This document shows positions 52,035-62,829 of a stretch of DNA of 64,000 nucleotides, in pieces. The position numbers and the translations under genes are program-made. Each line of letters starts with the position of its first letter. Position 1 is the first letter of the stretch. This stretch comes from Lepidostoma basale (lineage: Eukaryota > Arthropoda > Insecta > Trichoptera > Lepidostomatidae). Location: NCBI GenBank assembly GCA_022606425.2, contig JAHDVF020000471.1, positions 111,123-175,122 on the forward strand, written 5' to 3'. The notes below the pieces were generated by a model, which ran no database searches, had not been told where the DNA came from, and worked only from the letters and a program-made list of their open reading frames with translations.

Positions 52035-52125
52035 AATATAATTGATGGTGGTCTAGGGGATAGAACGCTTGGCTCCTGATCCAGGGGACATGGGTTCAAG
52101 CCTGGACACGACCATTTTCTGCTCA
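52035..52125 (+). mobile_element. SINE-2 copy
   Basis: GGTGGTCTAGGGGATAGAAC (52048), GGCTCCTGATCCAGGGGACA, GGGTTCAAGCCTGG (52091). Best tRNA-like head of the family; embedded in repeat sequence, so a SINE rather than a tRNA gene. Confidence 0.6.
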
Positions 52126-52279
52126 CATTGAAGATTGTAAAATAATTTCTAATATCAATGATATAAATTTATTTAGTAGTCTAAATATAAAGTTAGTCTT
52201 TTTTTCTTCTTTAAGTTAAAGTTAAGTTTTTTCTCCTTTAAGTTATATAAAGTTAGTCTTTTTTTTAAATAAAAAATTA

Positions 52280-52500
52280 AAATATAAATAAAAATTATTT
52301 GTCTTTTTCTTTTTTATTTACTTTGTACAAACAACACTAACTTTAAACAAATTTATAATATTTTAAATATGTATCATAATAATATCACTGAGGAAGGACC
52401 GGTTGTCCGAAACATATGTCAGATATTTAATTTTTTTTAATGTTACTGTTGTATATACAAAGTATATAAAAAAGAAAAATCCACAATAGAATAATATTAC
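52280..52500 (+). repeat. HH-A element with intact hammerhead
   Basis: Starts with a reversed family end (TTATTTGTCTTTTTCTTTTT), then body, hammerhead 52380-52427 and the 3' part GTTGTATATACAAAGTATAT (52448). Confidence 0.75.
52381..52427 (+). ncRNA. type I hammerhead ribozyme candidate HH-A
   Basis: AATATCA (52381-52387) pairs with AGATATT (52421-52427) at six of seven places as stem I; CTGAGGA (52388-52394), extra A, perfect stem II GGAC/GTCC closing CGGTT (52396-52408), GAAAC (52409-52413), 8-base self-complementary ACATATGT as stem III, GTC (52418-52420). No core base is altered. One of the best candidates. Confidence 0.7.
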
Positions 52501-52659
52501 ATTTTTTAAATGAATTTTAACCAATTTTTTTCCATATCTAATATTAACACTAGCTGAAACCCGTGAAATACTCACGGAAGTAAACCAAATTCTACATTAG
52601 ATTTCATGGTTTGTTTGTTTGTTTTATGTCATACGACAAAAATCAGAACTAAATTCTAA

Positions 52660-53100
52660 ATAATACAAGAACGTTGCTTGTTATCTGATGATGCCAACAT
52701 CGGTTGACGAAACAGCTATCGCGACATTATCAATAAGTGTATAATAAAAAAAATGTGATATTAGAACAGTGTTATATATTTAATAGTTAATAATAGTGAA
52801 GTGTCAAATGCCGTTCTCTAGACCATGGCAAGCGAATTGCCAATTAGAGAACAAGTCGCTAGACGCAAATGGCAGTGGATCTGTCACAATCAGAGACGGA
52901 ACCCAGCCTACTTCGCTCAGGGGGCACTAGACTGGTCCCCTGTGGGAGGAAAGAGAAAGCGAGGCAGACCTAGAGCCACCTGGAGAAGAGCCCTGCAGCC
53001 CAGCCCCCACGTAGGTGTGACAGGACAAAAAGAAAAAAGAAGAAGAATAATGAAGTATCATAATGTTTCGGCCAAAACAATGGACTGTTTAAAAATATTG
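52660..53100 (+). repeat. HH-B element split by an L-delta insertion
   Basis: The part 52660-52806 has a hammerhead (CTGATGA 52685-52691, extra T, stem II with one mismatch, GAAAC 52709-52713, but ATC in place of GTC), the family body and TAATAGTGAAGTGTCA; it resumes at 53048 with TAATGAAGTATCA and the tail TGTTTCGGCCAAAACAATGG. Confidence 0.8.
52807..53048 (+). mobile_element. L-delta LINE fragment inserted in HH-B
   Basis: Frame from 52825: MASELPIREQVARRKWQWIC, PAYFAQGALDWSPVGGKRKR, GRPRATWRRAL. Internal deletion, then a GAAGAA-rich tail. The HH-B text on both sides is duplicated over about 12 bases. Confidence 0.85.
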
Positions 53101-53639
53101 AAATTTATTGGAAGAAGTACTAACAGCCTATACAAACGACGATTTAGAAAATATCATTTCGATTTCCGTTTGCCTGAAAAGCAACGCGACGTTTTTAATT
53201 ACACAAACTGTTTTAATTATTTTTCAGCAATTAACGAACTCTTTGATAAGCGCGGCAGTCAAATAGATCAAATATTATTTCAATCCGGCGATACCCGACG
53301 GACATCCAATTAAAACGGTCCATTCTTGTGCAGCTGCAGCTCTCTAGCAGCTCTCGGCCGATTAAACATCAATAACAATGATGGCTGTTTATTAAAATTT
53401 TCCAATTAATTTCACGAGAAAGCAAGCGTAGTTTCGTATTCTTTACAAAGGGAGAAAAGCCTTACGCTCAATTTAAAATTAAGCTACATTGTTTTTGCTT
53501 TTAATTGGGTTCAAACAGCTTGATTTTATAAAGATACATAGTGTAGTGAATTCCATTTTTGAATAACATCAAAAAGGCTTCAGAAACCTCTTAAAATTAA
53601 ATGGTACCTACTGGAAAAAATCCAATGTCTCGATATGTA

Positions 53640-53770
53640 TTCACAGAATGTGATTATGGATTATATGTCATGGCCACCTAAAAGGTGGACTAATGACATT
53701 ATCCGAATAACTGGAGCTAGTCATTATTCTCAGTCTGATTCTCGCAAGGATCTTTGTCACCACGGAAAGG
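53640..53770 (+). mobile_element. L-epsilon-type LINE end
   Basis: PPKRWTNDIIRITGASHYSQ then DLCHHGKDND in the frame from 53635: last residues of a non-LTR polymerase of the 'RWTDDI..AG' type. Confidence 0.65.
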
Positions 53771-54110
53771 ATAATGATTGCCCTTCAGTTGTTACAGTTG
53801 CTCAGGTCTCCCCTTTTGGGCACTGTTACTAGGAGTCCTTCTTTCCAGGTGGGTGGCAGCCTCTCTGAGATTCATATGCGTTCCAATACAGAGGCCAGGA
53901 TGCTCGTTGAGGAGGTCTCGCTTGCCTTGAGCATCTCAGCTACAATCCCGTCACTGCCAGGAGCTTTGTTGTTCTTTAGAGAACGGATTGCTGTTGTTAT
54001 TTCGATTTTCGTAGGTGGGTGGGTAGCGATATCCAGCAAGGGCCGATTGGGTTCCTCGTTTGTGGAGCAGTTTCGACGTCTTGAACATTTCTGAGGATGC
54101 TTATACTTTC
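53771..54110 (-). mobile_element. LINE reverse transcriptase fragment
   Basis: On -: broken frames with NNKAPGSDGI-like (AAP..SDGIVAE region near 53960-53990), RQARPPQRASW and KGDLSNCNN (53795 region). These are the fingers of a non-LTR reverse transcriptase, the only part of that domain visible in the window. Confidence 0.55.
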
Positions 54111-54247
54111 CTATATAGTTTGCTTGACAATGTTATAAACTAAACTCCTCAGATTTGTAGAACACAAATGATCTCTTTCACGGATATAATTATAATACTC
54201 AATGAATTAATCAATTTGTTACTAATAACATTAATGTTTTTTTCCAG

Positions 54248-54370
54248 GTATCATCCATAAACCGAGTCCTGCGCAATCTGGCTGCGCAGAAGGAGAAACA
54301 GTCGCAATCGCCTCCAACCGGATCACCTGGGGGAGTTGTTTACGACAAGCTCAGGTTACTCAATGGACAG
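54248..54370 (+). CDS. ey: Pax6/eyeless exon C (end of paired domain and linker)
   Basis: Forty-one codons in phase 0: VSSINRVLRNLAAQKEKQSQ, then SPPTGSPGGVVYDKLRLLNG and Q. VSSINRVLRNLA is the last helix of the paired domain; YDKLRLLNGQ is the conserved linker motif of Pax6 proteins. The acceptor is TTTCCAG (54241-54247), the donor GTGCGT at 54371. The linker between LAAQKE and YDKLRLLN is much shorter than in Drosophila eyeless. Confidence 0.95.
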
Positions 54371-54539
54371 GTGCGTAGTCAACATGCGCGTGGAACACTA
54401 ATCGTTGATACATCGGAAGTGTATCATTCATTCTATTGTAGACCTTTAACTCACAAAATAAACAGCTTTATTAAGGCATTTCTAGAAGCTAAGTGATTTA
54501 AACTATTCCGTCAAATGCTTTAATGTTGCCAATCCATAC

Positions 54540-54563
54540 AAGATAGATAGATAGATAGATAGA
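54540..54563 (+). repeat. GATA microsatellite
   Basis: Six consecutive AGAT/GATA units. Confidence 0.9.
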
Positions 54564-54744
54564 GTTTTCTGCGTATTCTCTAAAACAACATTTTTTATTG
54601 GTAAAATGTATTTCACTGACATAATTTTCTAACCTAACACACTATTTTAGTATATTTTACATTCATCCATTTACATGTCAAACATGTTAGTAGATTTTTT
54701 ATACACATAATACACATAGTCCCAGGTAATGTCATCACTGACCT

Positions 54745-55265
54745 TACCATCAGGGTCATAGCAGACCTGTTGGTTCTATGGCGTATCTTCGGCGTCCCAG
54801 AACCAAGACCCACTAGCTAAGGGAAGGTGACCCTGGAAAATCTCTGGAGAAAGCTACGGAAAACCAGAGAAAGGAGGAAATCTTCTTTGAAATGGAATTG
54901 ACCAGGCCATATAGTGAAGACAACAGATGATCGGTGGACAAGACGCACCTTGGAGTGGCAACTGAGAATTAGCCACAAAAACTCGGCCAAACCACAATCA
55001 AGATGGTCTGATGGCATGAAAAAGTGTCTGAATGTCAATGGCAAAGAATGTCGAGGGATAGAGAATTGTGAATGTCGGGAAAGGAGGCTTATGTCCAACA
55101 ATGCTAACTTATGTCTGAGGATGATGATATTATAGTGAAGACAACGGATGATCGGTACGACCATAAACAAGATAGCCTGACGACATTAAAAAAATGTTAA
55201 AAGGTCAATGGCACAAAGCGGCAAAGAATAGAGAGTTGTAGAAGTCGGTAAGGTAATAAAAAGGG
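54745..55265 (+). mobile_element. L-epsilon-type LINE fragments
   Basis: GGCCATATAGTGAAGACAAC (54904), VKTTDDRWTRRTLEWQLRIS-like text and PQSRWSDGMKKCL in the frame 54914-55135; a second decayed copy of the same stretch follows from 55130 (GTGAAGACAACGGATGATCG). Confidence 0.65.
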
Positions 55266-55314
55266 ACACTAATCGGCTAATGACTCATAATGATAATGAT
55301 TGTCCATTTGTATA

Positions 55315-55757
55315 GGGTGTTTTTAAAAAAAAGCACATTAAAATAATATGTCTATGATATTGGCTTTATTTAATAGATAATTTTATGCCATCATTGTATA
55401 AATATTATTTCGGGCATATGAGCGCCACCGCTAGCTCGAGTAAAGCGTAATCGTAAAGTCCAATTTTCAACAATTGTCGTCTTTGTGGATGCGTATTATC
55501 CACTAGAGTTTACGTGATGCGAAAACGATCCATGGTTTTCCAAATAACTTGTTCGGATGGACGATTATGTCGACCGTAAAATGGACGTAGTGCACGATAA
55601 GTTTGGCGAACCGAACTACGATTTCAAAATAAATTTGCACAATTTGCAAGCGCTGTTCCGACGTCTAAACTGCAAATCAACTGTCAACTGTCAGATTGAC
55701 AGTCTGTAGAAACAATGTTGCCAATTTAAAAACCCAACCTTAAAAAAAATGCCCTAT
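55315..55757. mobile_element. IS630/mariner-type element remnant with inverted ends
   Basis: Ends TATAGGGTGTTTTTAAA (55313) and TTAAAAAAAATGCCCTATA (55740) are inverted. On - strand, ALRPFYGRHNRPSEQVIWKT with KTMDRFRI and VDNTHPQR-like text is the N-terminal helix-turn-helix of a common arthropod DDE transposase. The catalytic part is gone. Confidence 0.65.
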
Positions 55758-55876
55758 ACAAATAAATGTAATTCTTTGTATAAAAGGCTACATCTCACAC
55801 ATGTTTTGAAATCCAAACAACCTGGTTCCTGTGGTATTGAAGTGTTTCATGGTGTAGTTTCTATATTCGTCCACAG

Positions 55877-55991
55877 AGTGCTGGATGGCCACGGGCACCG
55901 TGGTACCCCGCCGCCCGCTCTCCATTTCTCCCCGCCCTTAGCCCGGGACCGCCCGCCCACCTCGTTCCGGACCTTCCCAACACCAAGAAGC
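55877..55991 (+). CDS. ey: Pax6/eyeless exon D (linker with WYP motif)
   Basis: Thirty-eight codons plus one base, phase 0 start: SAGWPRAPWYPAARSPFLPA, then LSPGPPAHLVPDLPNTKK. The W..WYP motif lies between paired domain and homeodomain in Pax6 proteins. Acceptor CCACAG (55871-55876), donor GTGAGT at 55992. The remaining exons, including the homeobox, were not found in the 8 kb that follow and must lie outside. Confidence 0.88.
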
Positions 55992-56429
55992 GTGAGTACT
56001 CACACACTAACTTACTTTTAGTATTATAATCAGTTTCATTATTATGTTATGAACGTATTATAAATCACGAATCAAATACAATACTGTATTTAAAAAAAAT
56101 CATTAATTAAAGGCTGATCAATCAAAACAAGGTAACGGTCAAAGGGCTAATCTGTGAATTTTGCTGTTAAGCATATTAAACAATTAGATTTTGAACTTCA
56201 AATTCGCAAATACGTATAAATTATACACACCAAAAAATATTCTTTAAAACTTTATTCTGATTTTGTTAAAAGCAATTGCAAACAAAAAATAATCTGTTTT
56301 ATAAACCTAACGTAGCTTCGGCTGGAGAAAACCCAAACTTGTTTTGACAAAAATTAAGTCGTGTTAAAACAAATGAAAGTGATTTAAAAAAATGTTTTTT
56401 TTAATAATGACACACCACAAATTAATCGT

Positions 56430-56560
56430 ATGAAAGATTATGATTTTATCAATACGAATGAAATCGACTGTTTTCGAGATGTTTCATTATATTTTATGAG
56501 AATCACATATTTCCCCATTACTAAATAAAGCATTATCAAATGCGTATTTGTATATACGAG
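56430..56560 (-). repeat. HH-C fragment
   Basis: TCATTATATTTTATGAGAAT (56485) then CACATATTTCCCCATTACTA and AAGCATTATCAAATG (56528); core TTGATAA retained on -, GAAAC decayed. Confidence 0.5.
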
Positions 56561-56619
56561 TATTATGAATGAAAATAATTGTTAAATACAATGAGACTAA
56601 AAAAACGAAAATCTGATCG

Positions 56620-56880
56620 TCATAAGCCGAGGGCTCTCTTTAAACTACGTTTTGAGGACCTCTCGTAAGAAAATGAGACGAAAGTGTCCTCAAGAGGGAT
56701 AGGGCCCTTTGCCGCTGTTGGCATTTCACACACGGACACGTAAGTAATTAAAGAGGGAGGGAGAAGGACGCCATTTAATACTGAAAGCGCGGGAAAACAC
56801 TCCTCTGAAAACGGCGGGAAAAAATTAAAAACAGAACTCCGCGCTCTACGGGCGAGCGTGCGTTCTCAAACTGTTTTTAG
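56620..56880. other. GC-richer unique island
   Basis: AGGGATAGGGCCCTTTGCCG (56695) and CTCCGCGCTCTACGGGCGAG (56846). No repeat or domain match; candidate regulatory region near exon D. Confidence 0.3.
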
Positions 56881-56889
56881 TTTAACAAT

Positions 56890-57275
56890 GTTCATTTGAT
56901 AGTAAAAGAAAAATATGTGGTGGAAACGAGATCTCTTAATAAATCTTTTTATGATTGTGATTTTGATTTTTATGATTTATCTTGCTAAATGTATATAATA
57001 ATTAAATGCAATGCGGAAGAATGCGTTTTTAACAAAATAACAATCGGTTTTTATGGTTAAAGTGTGCGTTAGCTATGATGATGGAATACGAAATAGAGAT
57101 AAAGCGAGGAAAATTTTAAATAACCGCCACGTAGCGAGTTGAAAATATCAACTTTTTGCATGGATGTTGGGGTTTCTTGTGTGATTTTGAGGTTTCTCTA
57201 TATAATAGTGTGAATATCAATATTTTCTGTCTATCCTTTCAGAAAACGGCAAGAATATTTGTTAGTTAGATTGTA
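56890..57275 (+). mobile_element. L-alpha LINE fragment, degenerate
   Basis: ACGAGATCTCTTAATAAATC (56926), TAAATGCAATGCGGAAGAAT (57002), AAATAGAGATAAAGCGAGGA (57091), terminus TTTCAGAAAACGGCAAG (57236), GTTAGTTAG. Confidence 0.6.
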
Positions 57276-57364
57276 GAAAAAATTTGTTTCAATATATATA
57301 ATTTGTTGAGGAGTTTAACACTATACATCAGGCGCCAACGAATAAGAAATTATACGCCAATTAT

Positions 57365-57485
57365 AAAGATCTTCTTAAGTTTTAATCCTAGGAATTGGTT
57401 TGCAGTAATGTCTAATATCTTTGCTGGTTCTTGTGATACCATTGGGTCTTTAATGTGGTAGTTTCCTGTTGCTCTCCGTTTTAAT
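57365..57485 (-). mobile_element. LINE end, reversed
   Basis: TTTAATCCTAGGAATTGGTT (57380) matches 50460-50480. Short. Confidence 0.4.
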
Positions 57486-57674
57486 TATATAAATTGATCA
57501 CACATATATAAAAATTAATAAATCATAAAACGTCCAGAAAACTGAGGTTTTAATCAATGTTAAATTTTGAGTATCTATGTATTTAGTTTTAAGGGATTAT
57601 TCAAAAAACAAGATATGCAGAATAATAATTTCATTCAGAAAATAGTTATATTCATTGAATTTTTAGTAAAAAAG

Positions 57675-57925
57675 AATTACTTACTTCCATAACAGCTGTC
57701 GTCGTCTACTGCTGGATATAGACCTCCTTTATACTTCTTCACGTATTCCTGTCTTGTGCCTTTCGCATCCAATTGCCAACAATTCTTCGAATGTCATCGG
57801 ACCATCGTTTGGGGGTATTCGTCTGTTTCTTTTATCTTCGCGGGGTCTCCACTCCATCACCCTACTGGTCCATCTATCGTCTACAAATCTGGCAGCATGT
57901 CCAGCAAATGACCATTTAAGTTAAT
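57675..57925 (-). mobile_element. L-epsilon LINE fragment
   Basis: On -: WSFAGHAARFVDDRWTSRVM, EWRPREDKRNRRIPPNDGP, FEELLAIGCERHKTGIREEV in a nearly continuous frame. Confidence 0.8.
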
Positions 57926-58109
57926 TTCTATTTTTATCTCTGCGGTTAAGTTGGTCGCCAAAAATATCTTTCTACTTATTATTTGTAATGATAAAATGAA
58001 ATAAACCGTTTGAGAAGAGTAGAAAAAAGTATTAGGCATTATATACAGCCACAGCTAGGAGCGGGCCTACTCGGGCGGAAGATTTAATTTTCATTTTTAT
58101 TCTTTGAAA

Positions 58110-58215
58110 CATTCTTTGATGGCGGATCCCGCTCCCCGCCCCCGCCGCCGCCCCCGCAACCCACCACCTCCGTCTCTTCGGCCGCTTTGCTCCACCGTAC
58201 ACCGCGCTTTCCAAA
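58110..58215. other. C-rich island
   Basis: CCCGCCCCCGCCGCCGCCCC around 58134. It codes for proline-rich or glycine-rich text depending on strand, but has no convincing splice signals. Unclassified. Confidence 0.25.
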
Positions 58216-58304
58216 AGTATAATTATATTTTTCATACTTAAATTTCAACTGACTCCTTCCTTCACTGATGCTGTGTAGCGAGCACACATTGATAACATAA
58301 AATT

Positions 58305-59240
58305 AAACAAGAATCAATTGTATCTCAATAGAGACGAAGATGCAAATTGGAAACAGAATATGGTTGATCAAGGTGTTTACAGGACTTATGACCTGTCATT
58401 GGTTGGGTTAAGCGCACGCTTTATGTAATACAACATTCCCCATTCCACATTTTTTTTCCTTTTTTTTTCTTATGACCACCATGTCTGACAAATTTTTGGA
58501 AGTTGTATACGAGTATATGTTAATCCCCAACACCACCCTTTACATGGTAGTATATTCAATCTACACACTAACGCCATCTATGAAGATTGTATTTTAAGCA
58601 TTAAGCAGAATATCTTTTTAACGTAATGTGAAAGGCTACCGCCATTTACCGCATTGCTAGAAACCGCCTGGAGATGTCACTCCAATCTATATGCTATAAT
58701 TGACCATTTTTTGTTTTTTACAACATTTTGAATATATACAAATACTTGTAAACGAACAACTGGATTTCACCCATTGCGGGCTATAAATTCAAGAATCAAT
58801 TGTATTTCCAATTTGCATCTTCGTCTCTATTGAGATACAATTGATTCTTGAATTGATAGCCCGCAATGGGTGAAATCCAGTTGTTCGTTTACAAGTATTT
58901 GTATATATTCAAAATGTTGTAAAAAACAAAAAATGGTCAATTATAGCATATAGATTGGAGTGACATCTCCAGGCGGTTTCTAGCAATGCGGTAAATGGCG
59001 GTAGCCTTTCACATTGCGTTTTAAAGATCTCCTGCTTAATGCTTAAAATACAATCTTCATAGATGGCGTTAGTGTGTAGATTGAATATACTACCATGTAA
59101 AGGGTGGTGTTGGAGATTAACATACGATATACAACTCGTATATACAATGTACTTCCAAAAATTTGTCAGACATGGTGGACAATGGGTGAAATCCAGTTGT
59201 TCGTCTACAAGTATTTGTATACATTCAAAATGTTGTAAAA
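58305..59240. repeat. giant FB foldback element
   Basis: Left arm about 58480-58805 and right arm 58835-59165 are nearly identical when inverted, including AACACCACCCTTTACATGG (58528; reversed at 59090) and GGAGATGTCACTCCAATCTA (58669; reversed at 58954). The 29-base loop 58806-58834 carries the FB end block reversed. Before the left arm, 58305-58480 is an extra FB unit start (TATCTCAATAGAGACGAAGA at 58321). A transcript would fold into a ~330-bp hairpin. Confidence 0.9.
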
Positions 59241-59345
59241 TTGAACACTTTTACACGTAGTATAAACCACTTTATTTGAGTTAGTAGCGCCAACCTGTGT
59301 CAATCTGTTACTAGCTTCCTCAAGGTTATACACAAACTAAACTCA
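59240..59345 (-). repeat. HH-E element copy
   Basis: ACCACTTTATTTGAGTTAGT (59267), GCGCCAACCTGTGTCAATCT (59288), GCTTCCTCAAGG (59313). On - it reads CTTGAGGA, extra A, GCTAGTAAC.., GACAC; hammerhead core not convincing. Confidence 0.45.
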
Positions 59346-60039
59346 GTTTATATTGTAACAATTAGTGAATATCGTATCTTAATAGATTGTACCAATATTA
59401 TAGAACAAAGTATTTGAAAACAGTTTGAGAGCCCCTGAAGTTTCCCAAAGTTATGTCTACAAATTAAATCTCACTCAGTACCTACGCAATGTGATGGTAT
59501 GAATTTCCGTATGTTTCTATCGAAGAAAATCAATACAATCAAATCCACGCCTATACACAGTTCAAAACTTTACTGATTAAAATAATTCATAACAAAAAGA
59601 ACTGTGGATACTGACATGTTTAGTATATTATTTTTTACTTGAAGAAATAAACTTAAATTAATTATTGTATTCAAACAAGCTTTATCCTTTTTTAGAAAAT
59701 CAAATTCGCTTATTTAGCACGTAATAATAAGTAAAAGTCCATATAATCAAATTCATACACTTTATTTAGAATGCACAAAACATCCAATGCACACACTTTC
59801 TTTCCTCGCAAAGACGATCGAACTTCTTTAGAAGTGCCGTTTTAGATTTGCGTATTCCCTTGCAGTTTTGGGAATCTCACGAAACCATTCAACATTAAGA
59901 TAAATTATGTGAAAATAATGTTTAATCGGTGTGGGAATTTCATTAACAATTCAATATCTTATACTTAAAAAATAATATAAAATATTGTATTACCTTAATT
60001 TCTTTTTACATTATACCACAAGTTGATGGAAATTAATGT

Positions 60040-60400
60040 TTCCCGAAACCGGTCATTGTATTCTTCTTTTGATATCATGTCAGGTCCCCCCGAAGGCAAC
60101 TATCATTTGAGAGTAGGCGTCTCTGTCCCTGGCAGCTCGAAACAGCTCCTCAACCCTCCTCTAGCCAGTCCGGTCCCTTATGTTGTGGAGCCAAGAGATT
60201 CATTGTAATACCTTCTTCTTCTTCTTCATGTGCCATATCAGGTCTCCCCGGCGTTGGCAATCACTTATACGAGTATAAAGGCTTCTCTGTCTAACGCCGC
60301 CCGGAACAACTCCTTCTTCTTCATTCGGTGCCGTATCAGGTCCCCCCAACGTTGGTGATCACTGCAGCAATTGCTTGTGGATTTTTCTGTGGGGTTTACC
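60040..60400 (-). mobile_element. three L-gamma LINE ends in a row
   Basis: 60075-60205, 60230-60312 and 60325-60375 each carry TCAGGTC(T/C)CCCC(A/G)..GTTG...ATCA, the reverse of the L-gamma end (compare 46320-46345), two with TTCTTCTTCTTC before them. Either serial insertions or a tandem duplication. Confidence 0.6.
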
Positions 60401-60819
60401 TTCCCTTAGCTGGTTGAATCTGATTTGGAGCCGCCAGAAACTCGCCTTTCATCCCCTTGTAATCTGCTTTGATCACACGGTTATGAGTGTTATCCCATTG
60501 CCCGGGGTTCGCGACAAGGACGCTAACGAGTTGGACTAGTCAGCAGTGTTGCCGGTGGAATGCAACTGGGCGTTTCGCTGAATTTTATAGAATCACACCC
60601 TCAAGCAAGATGTGACCCATCTGACAGTTTGAACCCCGACAGTTTGAATCCAATATTTGATGTTGCGTAGCCAAGACGTTAGCCTTTGGCCAAGGCCACG
60701 TCAATTGTATTATCAAATTACTACTACAACATACTAATACCTATTTTTTTTCTAAATGTCATCTAATTTCTGTAGCTGCTGCATTCGCCCGATTTCATAA
60801 AAAAATCTACATCACTTGA

Positions 60820-60930
60820 CAGACTATTATTTAGACATTTGAAAATGCCTTCGTCAAGTGAAACATGTCAGTCACATAAAATATAATAAAATTCCTAGAA
60901 AACAAACATTTTTATTCGTATAAATTAGAA
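60820..60930 (+). repeat. HH-C fragment
   Basis: TTTGAAAATGCCTTCGTCAA (60838), GTGAAACATGTCAGTCAC (60858), AATATAATAAAATTCCTAGA. Core A8 present, C3 is U; stem II lost. Confidence 0.5.
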
Positions 60931-61982
60931 ATCAATTTCAAATTTTTTTTTTTAAAAAAGTATATCTTCGTTAATATGCTAAATAACGTACCTATTATTG
61001 TATAGTTAAATACAGTTTATTACTTAATTACAGCGGTTTCAGTAAACTATAAATATTTTATAATTTAAGTACTTTTTTATTATATAAACGTTTTTCACTA
61101 TGGAAAACATTTTTTAACTTAGAATACACAAAATATTTAATTTCGTTCAAAAATGTTGTCGTAATCCCGTTATATAATAAAGAAAAATAATTCCAAATAA
61201 GGTTCATCAGTGAAATAAATTTCTTAAAATTTGAAATTTCGTTACATTTGTTGAGTTCTGGATTTCCACCGCATTCCAAAAGCAACAATAAACATTACTT
61301 TTTTAAATATTTTATTTCGAAAGATTAAAAAAAATGTAAGCCAATGTTTTGAACGCGAATCGTTTTGAGTATAAAAATCAAATTCATCCATATTGTAATA
61401 TTTTTACGTGCAGAGTGGAAAAACACAAACAGAAGCGAAAAAAGCGCCGTTTTAATCAAATGAAACAAAAATTCCCGTGGTTTCGCACTGCTTCATGTAT
61501 TTTGAAACAAGTGTAGCGGAAAAATCCTCTGCCTTCTATATTTCTCTTTGTTTGAGCATTAATTCCTAGGTATTACTTTTTTAGCGGGGATCCGCGGTCG
61601 GAAACAGATGCTATTTGTTTGTGAAGTTCTCTTGTCACGAATGAATTTGGAATCAGTTCTATTTATTGAAAGCAATACGAAATCAATGATTCACAGAAAA
61701 CCATTTGTGTTACGAACGCTTTCAGACGAGAGCTTAAATAATAATTTTAATACACCCTTTACATGAAATAATAAAAAGCCTTCCAATATTAATTCAATTA
61801 TGAAAAGCGGTGTGCATCCCATTCAGGTTATAAACAAGGGGTAGCTAGAGTATGACGTCAAAAATAGTAAATAATATACCTATTTATTGAACGCTAAGGA
61901 ACACTGTGGAATTCCATAGTAATATACTTGGGAAATTGAAAAACTTTGTTTAATCCACTATTTAATAAAAAATATTTTAAAA

Positions 61983-62030
61983 AACACTACATGTTTCGGA
62001 GGATTCTTCCATCTTCAGGTGTAAAAATAT
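61983..62030 (-). ncRNA. type I hammerhead ribozyme candidate HH-I
   Basis: CTGAAGA (62012-62018), extra T, stem II GGA/TCC (family consensus 5 bp), GAAAC (61993-61997), ATGTA with triplet GTA; ACAC and GTGT flank as a 4-bp start of stem I. Core intact. Confidence 0.55.
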
Positions 62031-62451
62031 ATTATAATAAAAACTAATTAAAGAAAGACTAATAAAAAACGCAATTAAAATTCGATACAATAGTTCAAAT
62101 TTAAAACATAATTAAAAATCAGATTCCTCCTTTTACTCCTTTCTCCTTAAATACTTTGTTTACATTTAATCTCCCAAGCTCCCATTCCCAATGAAATGCA
62201 AATGAATCATTTATTAATTTCTATACAAGTTATGTCTTTTCAAATGTGTGTTTTTTCTAAATTACATTTTTTTATAATATCATCATGTATTATTTTTATT
62301 TCATATTATTTATTAGTTCTTACTGTTAAAAATAATTGTTAGTACATACTTATAACAAATAGCACAACTTAATTTTTAAATTTGAATTATTGTATCGAAA
62401 TTAAAATGAGTTTTTCATTAGTCTTTCTTTGTTTAGTTTTTATTATATTCT

Positions 62452-62492
62452 TACACCTGAAGATGGAGGTATCCTCCAAAGCCTGTCGTGTT
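62452..62492 (+). ncRNA. hammerhead-like motif HH-I, mutated
   Basis: CTGAAGA (62457-62463), extra T, perfect 5-bp stem II GGAGG/CCTCC closing TAT, but AAAGC replaces GAAAC; GTC at 62485-62487. Probably inactive. Confidence 0.5.
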
Positions 62493-62829
62493 ATTAAATA
62501 TTTTTTATTAAATAGTGGATTAAACAAAGTTTTTTAAATTCCTAAGTATATTAAATAACATATATTTTTGTTTTTTAGGGGTAACAATATTTCACATTAC
62601 CAGGGCATATTCAAATAAAAAAAGATAATGCAGTGATGAGACATATCCCTTAGGATCTTCTACAGTGGCTGCGATTATAACAGCGTTTCGTCTGCATATA
62701 TAATAACAAACAGCCGAAGGACATAACAATTATCTAAATTTCATTTTTTAGCAATTGAAAGCAAAGGCGAATAAAGACATTTAAAATAAGTTTTACTTTG
62801 TAGAATATGAACTATTTAGATATTTTAAA

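Larger units (their letters stand above)
54371..55876 (+). other. ey: eyeless intron C-D (1,506 bp)
   Basis: Donor GTGCGT, acceptor GTCCACAG ending at 55876. Contains a GATA microsatellite, LINE debris and a transposon remnant, listed separately. Confidence 0.9.
61885..62570. repeat. HH-I foldback element
   Basis: Arms 61905-62110 and 62370-62565 inverted, spacer ~260 bp AT-rich. Each arm has a hammerhead motif. Edge block CACTGTGGAATTCCATAG at 61909. Confidence 0.85.

Noticed and set aside
52045..52115. tRNA gene
   Set aside because: Acceptor stem does not close properly and the unit recurs at 44355 and 14050; treated as SINE-2.
58110..58215. Proline-rich eyeless exon
   Set aside because: No pyrimidine tract with AG before it or clear donor after it, and the reading frame is set only by C-rich composition.
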